Part shown: piece after piece, positions 26,047 to 35,804 of the stretch
Layout of the letters: each line of letters begins with the position of its first letter
How positions within the stretch are numbered: position 1 is the stretch's first letter
Assembly (NCBI GenBank): GCA_016720935.1
Contig: JADKJP010000002.1
Coordinates: 1 to 64,000, forward strand
Length of the DNA stretch: 64,000 nt
Source: Bacteroidota bacterium
GTDB taxonomy: Bacteria > Bacteroidota > Bacteroidia > AKYH767-A > 2013-40CM-41-45
Reading direction: 5' to 3'
The notes under the pieces: generated by a model
Database searches by the model: none
The model's input: the letters and a program-made list of their open reading frames with translations, nothing else
Told to the model about the DNA's origin: nothing
Position numbers and translations under genes: made by a program

Positions 26047-28041
26047 TTATTTTCGGAAACTCAGATTGTAAGAAACTTTTAAGCGAAATTCTCTGGAAGT
26101 CCCGGGTAATGCGGCATGATTGCTTTTGTAGGGTTGAATAAAGACCACCTTATCGTCAAGTATGTTCGTGCAGCCGGCCTGAATCAATAATCCTTTCACA
26201 ATATTTTCTTCAAAATTGAACATCATGTCTATGTAAATCGCCTGCTTATAAACCTTCAATTGTTCTGCTCCTGAAATTGGATCATTGTAAACATCATAGC
26301 GTTTATCAACCCAACTAACAGCAGGAGAAACATTAATCTTTGAAGTAAGACGAAGATTTGAAAGAAGTCCGATCTTATTTTCAGGGAATCCAATCAGCAA
26401 CCCTTTTTTGCCGGGAACAGCATAACGCTCATTGGTAGCTTTTCCATTGGTCGTGCTGTAGGCATAATTTAAATTCATATATCCTGAAGCAGTTTTAACG
26501 CGGTATTCAAATTCAACACCTCTTGTTCCTGTCATGCCTTCATTTTTATATGCATCAATGTTATCCTGATCATAATAGAAAATAATTGCATCATGCGTGG
26601 TAATATCAAAGATGTTTGCTGTCAGATAGGATTTGTCTCCTAACTTATATCCGGTTTCCAGTTCAATCACTGTCGTGCGCTCGGGTTTAATTCCGGGTCC
26701 GGAATTAATGTTTTCTATGGATGGCGAGCGGAAAGCTGAACTATACAATAGTTTTAAATGCCATTTATTAAACACTCGGGTGACGCCAACACGGGGAACA
26801 AACGCGGCGTCAAATCTGTCGTTGTAATTATATCTGGCACCCAGAGTAAGGTTGGCGATTTTGTGTTTGATTAAAAGTTGGCTGAAGGCAGCAAAATTAT
26901 TTGTCTGGAATTCTTTGTCATTTGTTCCAAAATAAACACTGTCAAGAAGTTGTTTTGCAAATTGTCTATTCGCTTCGATCCCTGATATTAAATTCACTGA
27001 AGAAGAAAAATCATAATTAGCTCTGAGTGAACCCTGAATATTCTGAACACTTACTTTATACGGAGTGAATTCATCTTCTTCTGAAACTCCATCAAAAGTC
27101 CACGGAAGCTGGTATTTGTATTTTATTACAGGAGTAAGCGTGAGCTTCTTTCCTGTTCGGATTTCGTATTCAGCCAAAAGATGATAAGAATCAAAGTTTG
27201 TCGGGTACTTCTTTGTAAGCACATTCTCATATCCGTCGCGCTGTTGCAGGTGATATTGATCAGCGAATGCAGATACCTTTAGTGATTTCCAGGAAAAGTC
27301 CAGTTTGTATTGAGCTGTATTAATCGGCGATTGATTCGCCATGTTGTAAGACTGTCCGAAATTGTCCGTAAAATCATCCTGGCTTCGGTTTGCCTGACTT
27401 AAAAAAGATGTAAGAGATAAGTTGGCTTTACCGATTGGTTTGGATACATTAAATGAGAAGTTTCTGGACGCAAATTGTCTGCTCATTTGACTATAAGCAG
27501 AATTGACCAGGATTCCATCTCCACCGGGAGCATGTTTACTGATAATATTAATAACCGCATATTCCGCGTTTCCACCATAGCTCGCGGAACCGGGACCACG
27601 TATTATTTCAATCTGTTTAATCAGGTCGAGGGAATAATGCGCGCCCATTTCAAGTGCAGAAAAAAGGTCTTCATTCAACTCGTGACCATCCAGCAACATC
27701 AATACTTTTCCTTCGTGTGCCCAATTACCCCGAACGCCAATTCCAACGACACCTTCCACATCCACACCAAAATTAAATCCCGGAACTTTTTGAAGAAGCT
27801 CTATCAAATCGGTCGCTCCCGATTTCCGGATTTCATCCTCTGTGATGATAGTAAGAATTCCCGGAGACTCACGGGTTGTGAGGGCTTTTGTTGATGCAAC
27901 AGAAACCTCAATTTTCATGAGCTCTTCCAGTGACATGTCGTAGAATGTAGACACGTCGCCGGCTCCTCCGGTATTGCTTTGCGCGCAAATCTTCCCGGGA
28001 AGAATAATAACAGTAAGTAGAAATAAAATTAGAATTCGCAT
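26047..28041 (-). CDS. TonB-dependent outer membrane receptor
   Basis: 664 residues from the ATG at 28041 (MRILILFLLTVIILPGKICAQ signal peptide); the longer frame begins with TTG. After a short N-terminal stretch, YDMSLEELMKIEVSVAS is the motif that precedes the plug in receptors of this subgroup. The plug follows (PGILTIITEDEIRKSGATDLIELLQKVPG, VLMLLDGHELNEDLF, IEIIRGPGSASYGGNAEYAVINIIS), then a beta-barrel of about 500 residues. No CarboxypepD-like or STN domain is present, so it is not SusC-type. As first gene of the operon with a YfiR-like protein and kinase, it more likely reports a ligand than serves bulk nutrient uptake, though transport cannot be excluded. Confidence 0.92.
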   Translation of the reverse strand: MRILILFLLTVIILPGKICAQSNTGGAGDVSTFYDMSLEELMKIEVSVASTKALTTRESPGILTIITEDEIRKSGATDLIELLQKVPGFNFGVDVEGVVGIGVRGNWAHEGKVLMLLDGHELNEDLFSALEMGAHYSLDLIKQIEIIRGPGSASYGGNAEYAVINIISKHAPGGDGILVNSAYSQMSRQFASRNFSFNVSKPIGKANLSLTSFLSQANRSQDDFTDNFGQSYNMANQSPINTAQYKLDFSWKSLKVSAFADQYHLQQRDGYENVLTKKYPTNFDSYHLLAEYEIRTGKKLTLTPVIKYKYQLPWTFDGVSEEDEFTPYKVSVQNIQGSLRANYDFSSSVNLISGIEANRQFAKQLLDSVYFGTNDKEFQTNNFAAFSQLLIKHKIANLTLGARYNYNDRFDAAFVPRVGVTRVFNKWHLKLLYSSAFRSPSIENINSGPGIKPERTTVIELETGYKLGDKSYLTANIFDITTHDAIIFYYDQDNIDAYKNEGMTGTRGVEFEYRVKTASGYMNLNYAYSTTNGKATNERYAVPGKKGLLIGFPENKIGLLSNLRLTSKINVSPAVSWVDKRYDVYNDPISGAEQLKVYKQAIYIDMMFNFEENIVKGLLIQAGCTNILDDKVVFIQPYKSNHAALPGTSREFRLKVSYNLSFRK

Positions 28042-28142
28042 TTGTTTACCCCCCAACCGGCAATTCCGCCGATCAATATTTATATATTATACAGAAAACG
28101 AGGGAATGCGTTCGGTTAAGGCTGAACGAAATGCGTCCTTTT

Positions 28143-28212
28143 CTTACAGTTGTAAGTTTTCGGATCCGGGAGGTTGTTTTTCAGGATTAGTTAAAAGCGA
28201 TTACTAATCCTG
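28143..28212. repeat. inverted repeats upstream of the receptor operon
   Basis: Two perfect palindromic elements: CTTACA-GT-TGTAAG (28143-28156) and CAGGATTAGT (28182-28191) with ACTAATCCTG (28203-28212), an 11-base loop. Neither is followed by a T-run on either strand, so they are not obvious terminators. They lie about 100-170 bp before the receptor start and could be regulator sites or RNA structure at the 3' end of the upstream gene. Confidence 0.5.
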
Positions 28213-28289
28213 CTTTCAAAAACAATTTATTAATTCAGATCTATTCCGGGAAGACCGGAAACAAAAAGAAAGCCGTGGTTTTAAAAAAA

Positions 28290-31200
28290 TTAGCGGATCA
28301 GGATTTTTCTGTTCACACTACCACCGGCGCTTGAAATACGAACCCAATAGAGTCCGGGTGCAAAATTAGTACAATCAAAAGTGAACAGCTGATCGTCTGA
28401 ATTCAATTGAATGTCTCGTGATAAAAGAATTTGTCCAAGAGCATCCACCAATGCAACATTAGCTTTGGTATTTGTTCCGGAATGTATGAGAAGATTCAGC
28501 TGACCTTCAACAGGGTTAGGATAGAGTAAAAGAATAATCTGGCTTTGAGTTTCTTCAATTCCAACAAGAGCTACATAGCGTACCGGGGAAATGGCTGTAC
28601 ATCCTTTGCCATCTGTAATTTCTACAGAATAGTTACCTGACAGTGTCGCGATAAATCTTTGTGATGTTGCCCCGGAAATTGGCACTCCATTGAAATACCA
28701 TTGGTATGCAGCAGCCGGGGAAGCCATGAGTGTGTCTCCGGTCTGACTGAATGATGGTGTCGCCGGATTTGGGTTAACCTGAATAAAATTTATCATTCGT
28801 AATGAGTCGGACCCGCTGGCATTTGAAACGAGAAGAACAACAGAATAATTACCCGGTGTAGAATAACAAACAGAAGAAGGGTTTTCATCCGTAGAAGATG
28901 ACGGTGACGCGCCGGGGAATGACCATTGCCAGGATGTTGCATTCAATGACATCGAAACAAAAGAGATGCAGGAGCCTCCACAAAGACCGGTATCGCTGCT
29001 GATGAAATTCGCTTTCGGCAATTGAGAACAGTTCACAACGTGAACCATTCCGTTCATAGTGGAGGATCCGGAACAATATCCACCAGTCACCGTTAGGCCA
29101 ACATCATATGTTCCGATATTCGGATAACAAACCATTGATGGGTTGCTCACTGATGCGGAAGATGGATTTGCTCCCGCAAATGTCCATTGCCATCCTGTGA
29201 TTCCGGTTCCGGAATTATCGGTAAATGAAATACAATCGCCAGGGCAAATAGAAGAGGCGGAAGAAGCAAACTGTGCGATCGGAGATCTTCGGACAATCAC
29301 CATGTTTACATATGCACGTGTTGCGGAACAGCCGCCGGTTGCTTGTGCAGTAAGTCCAACTGTATAGGACCCTGGTGAGGTAAAGCTGTGAGATGGTGAT
29401 TGAAGCGCGGATGTATCTCCATCACCAAAACTCCAATGGTAAGTATTTGCGCCGGTGGTTGTATTTGTAAAATTAACGGTGAGGCTGTCGCAACCGGTTG
29501 CAGTGCTTGCACTGAATGTTACGGTGGGTCGGGGTAAAACGTTTACTAATTGCGTCGCTGTATCAGAACATCCACCTGTACCCGAAGTAATGAGCGTAAC
29601 AGAATAACTTCCCGCAGTATTGTAATAATGTGCCACATCCGTTTGAGAAGATTGCGGACTTCCATCGCCAAGGTTCCACGTGTAACCACTGATAGATGTA
29701 CCGTTTGGCTGACTTTGATTTGTAAAGTAGAGCGTGTCACCAAAGCACGGTGTGCTGGCAGAAAATTGTGCTATCGGACTCGACTGCACAGAAATCATGT
29801 TTTGAATCGAAAGTGTATCGGCACAAGAACCCTGTGTCGCGATCAGAGTCACAGTATAGATGCCAGCAGCAGAATATACATGCGTTGGGGCAGTAAGTGA
29901 GGAGGATGGTGATCCATCGCCAAAGTTCCATGTATAGACAGGGGCTCCAGTGGTTGTATTTGTAAAGTTCACAGAAACCGGAGAACAGCCTGAGCTTGTT
30001 GAGCTTGAAAACTGAACCTGCGGAGCAGGGCTGACAACAATTGATAATGTACTATCATCGGAACACATTGACGTCGCGGCCGAAAGTGTTACGGTGAAAC
30101 TGCCGGAGGTCGTATACAGATGTGCCGGATTCTGCAAAGAGTTTACCGGAGATCCGTCACCAAAATTCCAGGAATAAGAAGTGATTGTGCCGCCATTTCC
30201 TGATGAAAGATTACTAAAATGAACCGTGTCGCCCAGACAAACATTAGATGCGCTAAAAGCCGCAGTTGGTTGCGGAGCGATAGTGATCATATTCGTTTGA
30301 ACAAGCGTATCACCACATGATCCCTGTGAAGCAATGAGAGTTACTGTATATGTTCCGGAGTTGCTGTACAAATGTGATGGGTTTGTTGCGGTTGACAAGG
30401 AGGACCCATCTCCAAAATTCCAGGAGTATGCAGGTGATCCCGTTGTCGCATTTGTAAATTGTATTGTTTGCGGACCGCAACCGGTGGTACTATTGGAAGA
30501 GAAATTCACTTGTGGTGCGGGGTTTACAGCGATGACAATTGTTGTGTCATCAGAACAACCGCCTGCTTGCGTAGTAAGTGTCACAGAATAATTTCCCGCG
30601 GAAGAAAAAAGATGGCTTGGTTGAGTCGCGGAAGACGAAGGGCTTCCGTCTCCAAAATTCCAGGTGTAGGCGGTTATCGTCGATCCGTTTCCGTTCGACA
30701 AATTCGTAAAATGAATAGTATCGCCAAGACAAACAGCTGATGGAGCAGCATACGATGCTGTTGGTTTCGCGGTGACATTGATCATGGATGGCGAAACAAG
30801 TGTATCTGAACAAGAGCCCTGAGCCGCAATTAAAGTAACCGAATAACTGCCTGCAGTGGTATAAGTATGAGATGGGGTTGCTGATGAAGCGGAAGGGCTA
30901 CCGTCGCCAAAATCCCATGTGTATACAGGGCTACCGGTTGTTGCATTTGAAAAGTTCACGACAAGCGGGTTACAACCGCTTGTCACAGGAGCGCTGAATG
31001 ATACGACAGGAGCGGGAGCGACAGTTATCTGAATGGTAGTATCATCAGAACAATTCGCCGAGGCCGAAGTGAGATGAACTGGAAATGAACCCGCAGTCGC
31101 GAACACATGATACGGGTTGGTGATAGATGAGCCCGGGCTGCCATCACCAAAGTCCCACGAGTATGTATTAAGTGGGCTTCCGTTTCCGGTAGAAGTATTG

Positions 31201-34200
31201 GCAAAGAAAATAGTGTCGCCAAGACAAACATTGTTGTTGGAAGTAAAGGAAGCAGTAGGCGTTGGGTTGCTTGTGATATAATTTGTTCTCACTAGTGTAT
31301 CCGCACAAGATCCCTGAGTTGCAATCAGGGTGACAGTATATGTCCCGGAGGAAGCATACACATGTGAAGGTGTTGTGGCGGAAGATGCGGGTGAGCCATC
31401 GCCAAAATTCCAAGTGTATGCAGGACTTCCGGTTGTTGTATTTGTAAATGAAACCGTGAAGGGATTGCATCCGGATGTAGATGAAGCACCGAAGCTAACT
31501 ACGGGCGCCGGATTTACTGAAATTGTTCGCGTGGAATCATCGGAGCAATTGGCAGTGGATGCCGTCAACACGACAGAAAAATTTCCGGCAGAACCATACA
31601 CATGATACGGTTGATTTACGGATGATGCAGGAGAGCCGTCTCCAAAATTCCATGAATACCCTGTAATTGTTGCACCATTTCCCGTTGAAGCATTTGTGAA
31701 AAAGACTGTATCTCCAAGACATAAAGTCGTGATCGAAGAAAATGATGCCGTCGGTTTTTGATAGACCGTGATCATTGATGGGATGGTGAGCGTGTCTGCA
31801 CAAGAACCCTGTGTAGCTATCAGAGTTACAGAATATGTTCCGGCTGATGAATAGGTGTGTGAAGGAGCAGCCGTTGATGTAGACGGGCTACCGTCGCCAA
31901 AATTCCATGAGTAAACGGGAGAGCCCGTGGTTGTATTGGTGAAATTTACAGCCAGTGGTCCACAACCATTTGATGGTGTAGAGCTGAAATTTACCTGTGG
32001 TGCAGGAGCTATGGTAATTGTAATAGTGGTATCGTCACTGCAATGTGTCGTATTTGATGTGAGCTGAACAGAAAAATTTCCTGCTGTGGCAAACACGTGA
32101 TAGGGATTGGCTTGGGAAGATGTTGGTGAGCCGTCTCCAAAATTCCAGCTGTGAGAAGTAAAAACGCCACCATTTCCGTTGGAAAGATTTGTAAAATAAA
32201 TGGTGTCTCCAAGACACACATTGTTATTTGAAGAATACGATGCTGTTGGTTGAGGGTAGATGGTAATCAGATTGGTTTGTGAAGAGGTGTTTGTGCAACC
32301 TGCGCTATTGGAAGCTGTGAGTGTAACCGTATAGGCGCCAACTCCCGAATAGGTATGTGTTGGCGATGTCTGTGAAGACGATGGCGTGCCGTCACCAAAA
32401 TTCCAGGTATAAGAATTCGCGTTTGTTGTGTTGTTTGTAAAATTGATTGTAACACTTCCACATCCTACTGTTGAAGAAGAAGTGAAGGATACTGTTGGTC
32501 GGGGTGAAACAGTAACTGTATGCGACACAGATGCTGTGCAACCATTGTTGTCGGTCGCTGTTAGTGTGGTTGTATAAGAACCAGCGGTGGTATATGTGTA
32601 AGATGGATTTTGCTGAGAGGCCGTCCCTGTTCCATCACCAAAATTCCAGCTCCATCCTGTGACCGCTCCTGCTGTCGCGCTTCCCGTTGCAGTAAATGTT
32701 GTTGCGGCACCTTCGCATGCGACAGATGACGTAAAGTTGGTTGTCACCGCACTCACCGTTACTTGAATAGGCGTTCTGTAAAAACCAGGACAGGTTCCCA
32801 CGTAATAAGTTGTGTTCGCGGACAGAGACGGTGTTGTATAGCTTGTTCCTGTTGTGAGCAGTGTTCCGCCAACAGCCTGATCATACCAATAAAAAATCGT
32901 TCCCGGAGGAACGGTGCCGGTAGGGGTTAGTGTGATCGTGGATGATCCGCCACCGCAAATCAATACTGTAGTTGGTAAGATTTTAAAATTGCTGATCGTA
33001 GCGTTAGAGATTCCGGCACCACCTTTTGTTGCACCATTGGGAGGGAATTCTGTGAGAGATCTCGAGTTGGTCGTTCCATTGTTTCCTCCGTTTGCGGTTC
33101 TTGTAATCGCGCCATTAGAAATTGCTACATATCCGCCTCCGCCTCCGCCTCCGGGACCTTCCGCTTCGGTAGAAAATACACCAACACTCTGACTTCCACC
33201 ATTGCCTCCGTTAGCATTTGCGGTTACCCCTGAAATGTTTCCCAGTACATTGAGCATGATTACTCCGCCTGCACCACCACCACCGGAACCATCGGTACCG
33301 GTAGATACTGTCCCTGAACCATTCGCTCCATTCGCTAAAATCTGACCGGATCCAAAAATATCTCCCTGAACCATGAGGTAAGCGATACCACCTCCGGCTC
33401 CACCAGCTCCACCGTAATTGTCATTTTGGTCGCCGCCACCACCACCGCCACCAAGAAATAATCTTCCGCCGGAATAATCCAATGGCCTTGCACCGCGACC
33501 GCCGTTGTCTCTTCTTGCATCACCTCCCCAGGCGGAATTGGTTGTACCAACCGAAAGTGCATTCTGATCTGAAGAAGAAAAAGTATAACCGCCTTTGCCG
33601 CCACCACTGGATGTTGAAGAAGCGAAGCCGGTATATTCCAGATTCCAGGCTGATGCCCAGGAGCCTGTAGAAACATCGGGGTTGCCGCGACCTGTCCAGC
33701 CAGCAAGGCTGCCGGCGTTACTTCCACCGCCTCCACCGCCATTGTGCGCACTTGCTCCACCGCCGCCATTCGCAGGTGCTCCTTTGCAATAACGCCCGTT
33801 GATCGCGTCGTAATCGGCCTGATAACCGAAAACACTTTCTCCTTTTTCACCACCGTAAGCCGATTGCGGATCTCTGTAATTCAGAACACCCCAGGTAGCA
33901 TTGTTTTCAAGAAGTGCTCCTCCGCGGAATCCTTTTCCACTGACATCGATTTTACCACCACTGTTGATGGAGGTATTAGCCTGAACTTCTAAAACCAGCA
34001 CGCCACCTGTTGAGCCATTCCATGCAGGACAAGTGAGTGTGCCGCCGCCATTCACCGTGAGTGTTGTGTATCTTGGAACACGTACAATCAAAGTCCTGCC
34101 GGAGGTGGAGTAATTTTTTTGCAGCGTGCAGGCGATATTAATTGTACTGGAATTGGGTACTGAAACTACTTCCGCAAATTCATAGTGACCGCAATTGTTA

Positions 34201-34526
34201 TAATTCTGTATCGCTCCGTATGTAGTATCATCCGCAGAGCCGATATTCACCCCTTGAATCTGAATTAAAAATATCAAATCACCGGCAGCAAGAGGGCCAG
34301 AAAAATAACCGTTCGTATTTAGTGTTGTATTGGCAACCGTGATGGAAGTTGCACCTGCGCTTGCATCAGTAGCCAGTGTAGTGTATTCGTTTACACTAAC
34401 GGTACCATTTATTGATTTTGCTCCATTTTTCCCCGCTTGTGCAGTTGACAAGTGAGGTAAAAGGCAAATCAAAAAACAAAATATTAATCTGCTCACCCAA
34501 GAGGGGGTAATGAGCCTCATTTGCAT
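28290..34526 (-). CDS. giant multi-PKD surface protein with T9SS sorting domain
   Basis: 2078 residues from ATG. Signal peptide LIFCFLICLLPHLSTAQA, then an N-terminal beta-rich domain (about 30-210) and a glycine-rich stretch (about 210-500, runs such as GGGGASAHNGGGGGGSN) of the kind seen before PKD arrays. Sixteen PKD-type domains follow; fourteen carry a FGDG or close variant (YxWNFGDGSP), while the last two (WQWTFAGANP, WQWSFPGASP) are divergent. Next come an Ig-like domain (YQWYFNGVPISGATS) and a T9SS domain (LYPNPVEGQLNLL to RKILIR). PKD 3-12 form five two-domain super-repeats with conserved cysteines (VCLGDT, GSCADTL, NCSDD). Such proteins are adhesins or gliding-related filaments. Gene alone, 248 bp before the receptor operon. 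Confidence 0.93.
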   Translation of the reverse strand: MQMRLITPSWVSRLIFCFLICLLPHLSTAQAGKNGAKSINGTVSVNEYTTLATDASAGATSITVANTTLNTNGYFSGPLAAGDLIFLIQIQGVNIGSADDTTYGAIQNYNNCGHYEFAEVVSVPNSSTINIACTLQKNYSTSGRTLIVRVPRYTTLTVNGGGTLTCPAWNGSTGGVLVLEVQANTSINSGGKIDVSGKGFRGGALLENNATWGVLNYRDPQSAYGGEKGESVFGYQADYDAINGRYCKGAPANGGGGASAHNGGGGGGSNAGSLAGWTGRGNPDVSTGSWASAWNLEYTGFASSTSSGGGKGGYTFSSSDQNALSVGTTNSAWGGDARRDNGGRGARPLDYSGGRLFLGGGGGGGDQNDNYGGAGGAGGGIAYLMVQGDIFGSGQILANGANGSGTVSTGTDGSGGGGAGGVIMLNVLGNISGVTANANGGNGGSQSVGVFSTEAEGPGGGGGGGYVAISNGAITRTANGGNNGTTNSRSLTEFPPNGATKGGAGISNATISNFKILPTTVLICGGGSSTITLTPTGTVPPGTIFYWYDQAVGGTLLTTGTSYTTPSLSANTTYYVGTCPGFYRTPIQVTVSAVTTNFTSSVACEGAATTFTATGSATAGAVTGWSWNFGDGTGTASQQNPSYTYTTAGSYTTTLTATDNNGCTASVSHTVTVSPRPTVSFTSSSTVGCGSVTINFTNNTTNANSYTWNFGDGTPSSSQTSPTHTYSGVGAYTVTLTASNSAGCTNTSSQTNLITIYPQPTASYSSNNNVCLGDTIYFTNLSNGNGGVFTSHSWNFGDGSPTSSQANPYHVFATAGNFSVQLTSNTTHCSDDTTITITIAPAPQVNFSSTPSNGCGPLAVNFTNTTTGSPVYSWNFGDGSPSTSTAAPSHTYSSAGTYSVTLIATQGSCADTLTIPSMITVYQKPTASFSSITTLCLGDTVFFTNASTGNGATITGYSWNFGDGSPASSVNQPYHVYGSAGNFSVVLTASTANCSDDSTRTISVNPAPVVSFGASSTSGCNPFTVSFTNTTTGSPAYTWNFGDGSPASSATTPSHVYASSGTYTVTLIATQGSCADTLVRTNYITSNPTPTASFTSNNNVCLGDTIFFANTSTGNGSPLNTYSWDFGDGSPGSSITNPYHVFATAGSFPVHLTSASANCSDDTTIQITVAPAPVVSFSAPVTSGCNPLVVNFSNATTGSPVYTWDFGDGSPSASSATPSHTYTTAGSYSVTLIAAQGSCSDTLVSPSMINVTAKPTASYAAPSAVCLGDTIHFTNLSNGNGSTITAYTWNFGDGSPSSSATQPSHLFSSAGNYSVTLTTQAGGCSDDTTIVIAVNPAPQVNFSSNSTTGCGPQTIQFTNATTGSPAYSWNFGDGSSLSTATNPSHLYSNSGTYTVTLIASQGSCGDTLVQTNMITIAPQPTAAFSASNVCLGDTVHFSNLSSGNGGTITSYSWNFGDGSPVNSLQNPAHLYTTSGSFTVTLSAATSMCSDDSTLSIVVSPAPQVQFSSSTSSGCSPVSVNFTNTTTGAPVYTWNFGDGSPSSSLTAPTHVYSAAGIYTVTLIATQGSCADTLSIQNMISVQSSPIAQFSASTPCFGDTLYFTNQSQPNGTSISGYTWNLGDGSPQSSQTDVAHYYNTAGSYSVTLITSGTGGCSDTATQLVNVLPRPTVTFSASTATGCDSLTVNFTNTTTGANTYHWSFGDGDTSALQSPSHSFTSPGSYTVGLTAQATGGCSATRAYVNMVIVRRSPIAQFASSASSICPGDCISFTDNSGTGITGWQWTFAGANPSSASVSNPSMVCYPNIGTYDVGLTVTGGYCSGSSTMNGMVHVVNCSQLPKANFISSDTGLCGGSCISFVSMSLNATSWQWSFPGASPSSSTDENPSSVCYSTPGNYSVVLLVSNASGSDSLRMINFIQVNPNPATPSFSQTGDTLMASPAAAYQWYFNGVPISGATSQRFIATLSGNYSVEITDGKGCTAISPVRYVALVGIEETQSQIILLLYPNPVEGQLNLLIHSGTNTKANVALVDALGQILLSRDIQLNSDDQLFTFDCTNFAPGLYWVRISSAGGSVNRKILIR
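29790..32250. repeat. tandem PKD-pair super-repeat in the giant protein gene
   Basis: Five repeats of about 490 bp, each coding for one PKD domain starting with CLGDT and one ending in GSCADTL. The conserved blocks recur near 29815, 30305, 30800, 31295 and 31790. Boundaries are approximate. The DNA copies are diverged but clearly homologous. Confidence 0.8.
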
Positions 34527-34637
34527 AAAGAATTAGTTCCTGTTGCTAAGGTAATAATACTTTGTAAGCTGTTGTACATCAATAGGATGAAATCTTGCGT
34601 TTTTGTGACGAATGACCATCAATATGTTGCGAATTCC

Positions 34638-35789
34638 TTATTCCCATCTGAAAAAGCGAACTGCTGCTACATAAACAATGATTCCCCACAGCACAATGAT
34701 CATGATCTGATGTGATACATCCATCAGGCCCGCCCCCTCGAATGCCACTTTCCGAAGTGCGTCATTCAAATATGTTAACGGCAATCCTTTACAAATTGTT
34801 TGCAACCAGGGAGGAAAAGCGTCAATGGGGAAGAATGTTCCGCTGAGAAGGAATTGTGGTAATGTAACTACGTTGGCAAGGGGAGGTATAACACTTTCGC
34901 TTTTTGCCAATCCGGACACAACAAATCCAAAGCCCATAAAAACGATGAGTCCCATTGCGGAAAGTACCAGCATTTCTATTACAGTCCAGAGTCCGTTAAT
35001 GAGAGTGAATCCAAAAACAAATTTTCCAATCAGAATAATAATCAGTGAACCGGCTAATTGAAAAATCAAACGGCTGAGTGCTTCTCCGAGGACAATAAAT
35101 GTTTTGCTGATCGGGGTTGCAAAAAATCTTTTCAAGACGAGCGTTTGTCGCAATGAGAAAAAAACAAATGCAGTACCAAAAACACCTGCGCTTAGAATTG
35201 AAAATCCAAGTTGTCCGGGAAGAATGAAGTCAATCATTTTGTATTCCCTTCCTTCTATTTCGGATTGCTTCAGTTGAGTCAGGTTGTTAGCCCAATCACC
35301 GGCGCCCGCACTATTTGCATCCTGATGATTACTGAGTGAACGGAAGTACGCGATATTCTGTTTGTCAATGATATTGGTGAGCATCGACTGAACAAATGTT
35401 CCCTTTTCACGGGAGGCTTTGGAAGTAATAACCTCAATGGTGTTTCCATCAGCAGAGTTATTTACAGGGTGTAGTTTTAAAATCGCGTCTACACGACCTT
35501 TGATCAGCTGTTGTTTAAGTTCTTCATTGCTTTTGTCGGTGATCAATTCGACATTTGAAATTTGTCGGATCGACTGATAAATGGCTGAGGTTGTGTCGCT
35601 GGAATTATCGACACCAACTTCGAGGCGGATTCTGTTTCCGCTGATGAATCCAAAAACTACAATAAAGACCAGAGGAAAACCGAGACTAAAAATTACCGCG
35701 GATGGGCTCCGGGTAATTGAACGAAGGCTGGCAACTGTAATTGCCAACATCGCTTTCCACTGATTATATTCCCTGCGTTTCGTTTTCAT
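34638..35789 (-). CDS. ABC-2 type transporter permease
   Basis: A 383-residue membrane subunit of a drug/polysaccharide-type ABC exporter. One N-terminal helix (SAVIFSLGFPLVFIVVFGFI) is followed by a large extracytoplasmic loop of about 130 residues, then LPGQLGFSILSAGVFGTAFVFFSLRQTLVLKRFFATPIS and four more helices ending in WGIIVYVAAVRFF. The ABC-2 core with ALRKVAFEG near the end is typical of the YhgE/DrrB-like group. It starts 15 bp after the ATPase gene at 35805, so the two form an exporter. The substrate is not deducible. Confidence 0.92.
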   Translation of the reverse strand: MKTKRREYNQWKAMLAITVASLRSITRSPSAVIFSLGFPLVFIVVFGFISGNRIRLEVGVDNSSDTTSAIYQSIRQISNVELITDKSNEELKQQLIKGRVDAILKLHPVNNSADGNTIEVITSKASREKGTFVQSMLTNIIDKQNIAYFRSLSNHQDANSAGAGDWANNLTQLKQSEIEGREYKMIDFILPGQLGFSILSAGVFGTAFVFFSLRQTLVLKRFFATPISKTFIVLGEALSRLIFQLAGSLIIILIGKFVFGFTLINGLWTVIEMLVLSAMGLIVFMGFGFVVSGLAKSESVIPPLANVVTLPQFLLSGTFFPIDAFPPWLQTICKGLPLTYLNDALRKVAFEGAGLMDVSHQIMIIVLWGIIVYVAAVRFFRWE

Positions 35790-35804
35790 TTTTCCTTTTC
35801 GGAA

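Noticed and set aside
33335..33853. 172-residue second minus-strand frame inside the PKD gene
   Set aside because: Overlaps the glycine-rich region in another frame; open only because of the biased GGN codons.
28290..34526. Regularly spaced repeats considered as a CRISPR array
   Set aside because: The period is about 490 bp, the copies are diverged and they encode PKD domains in one continuous frame.
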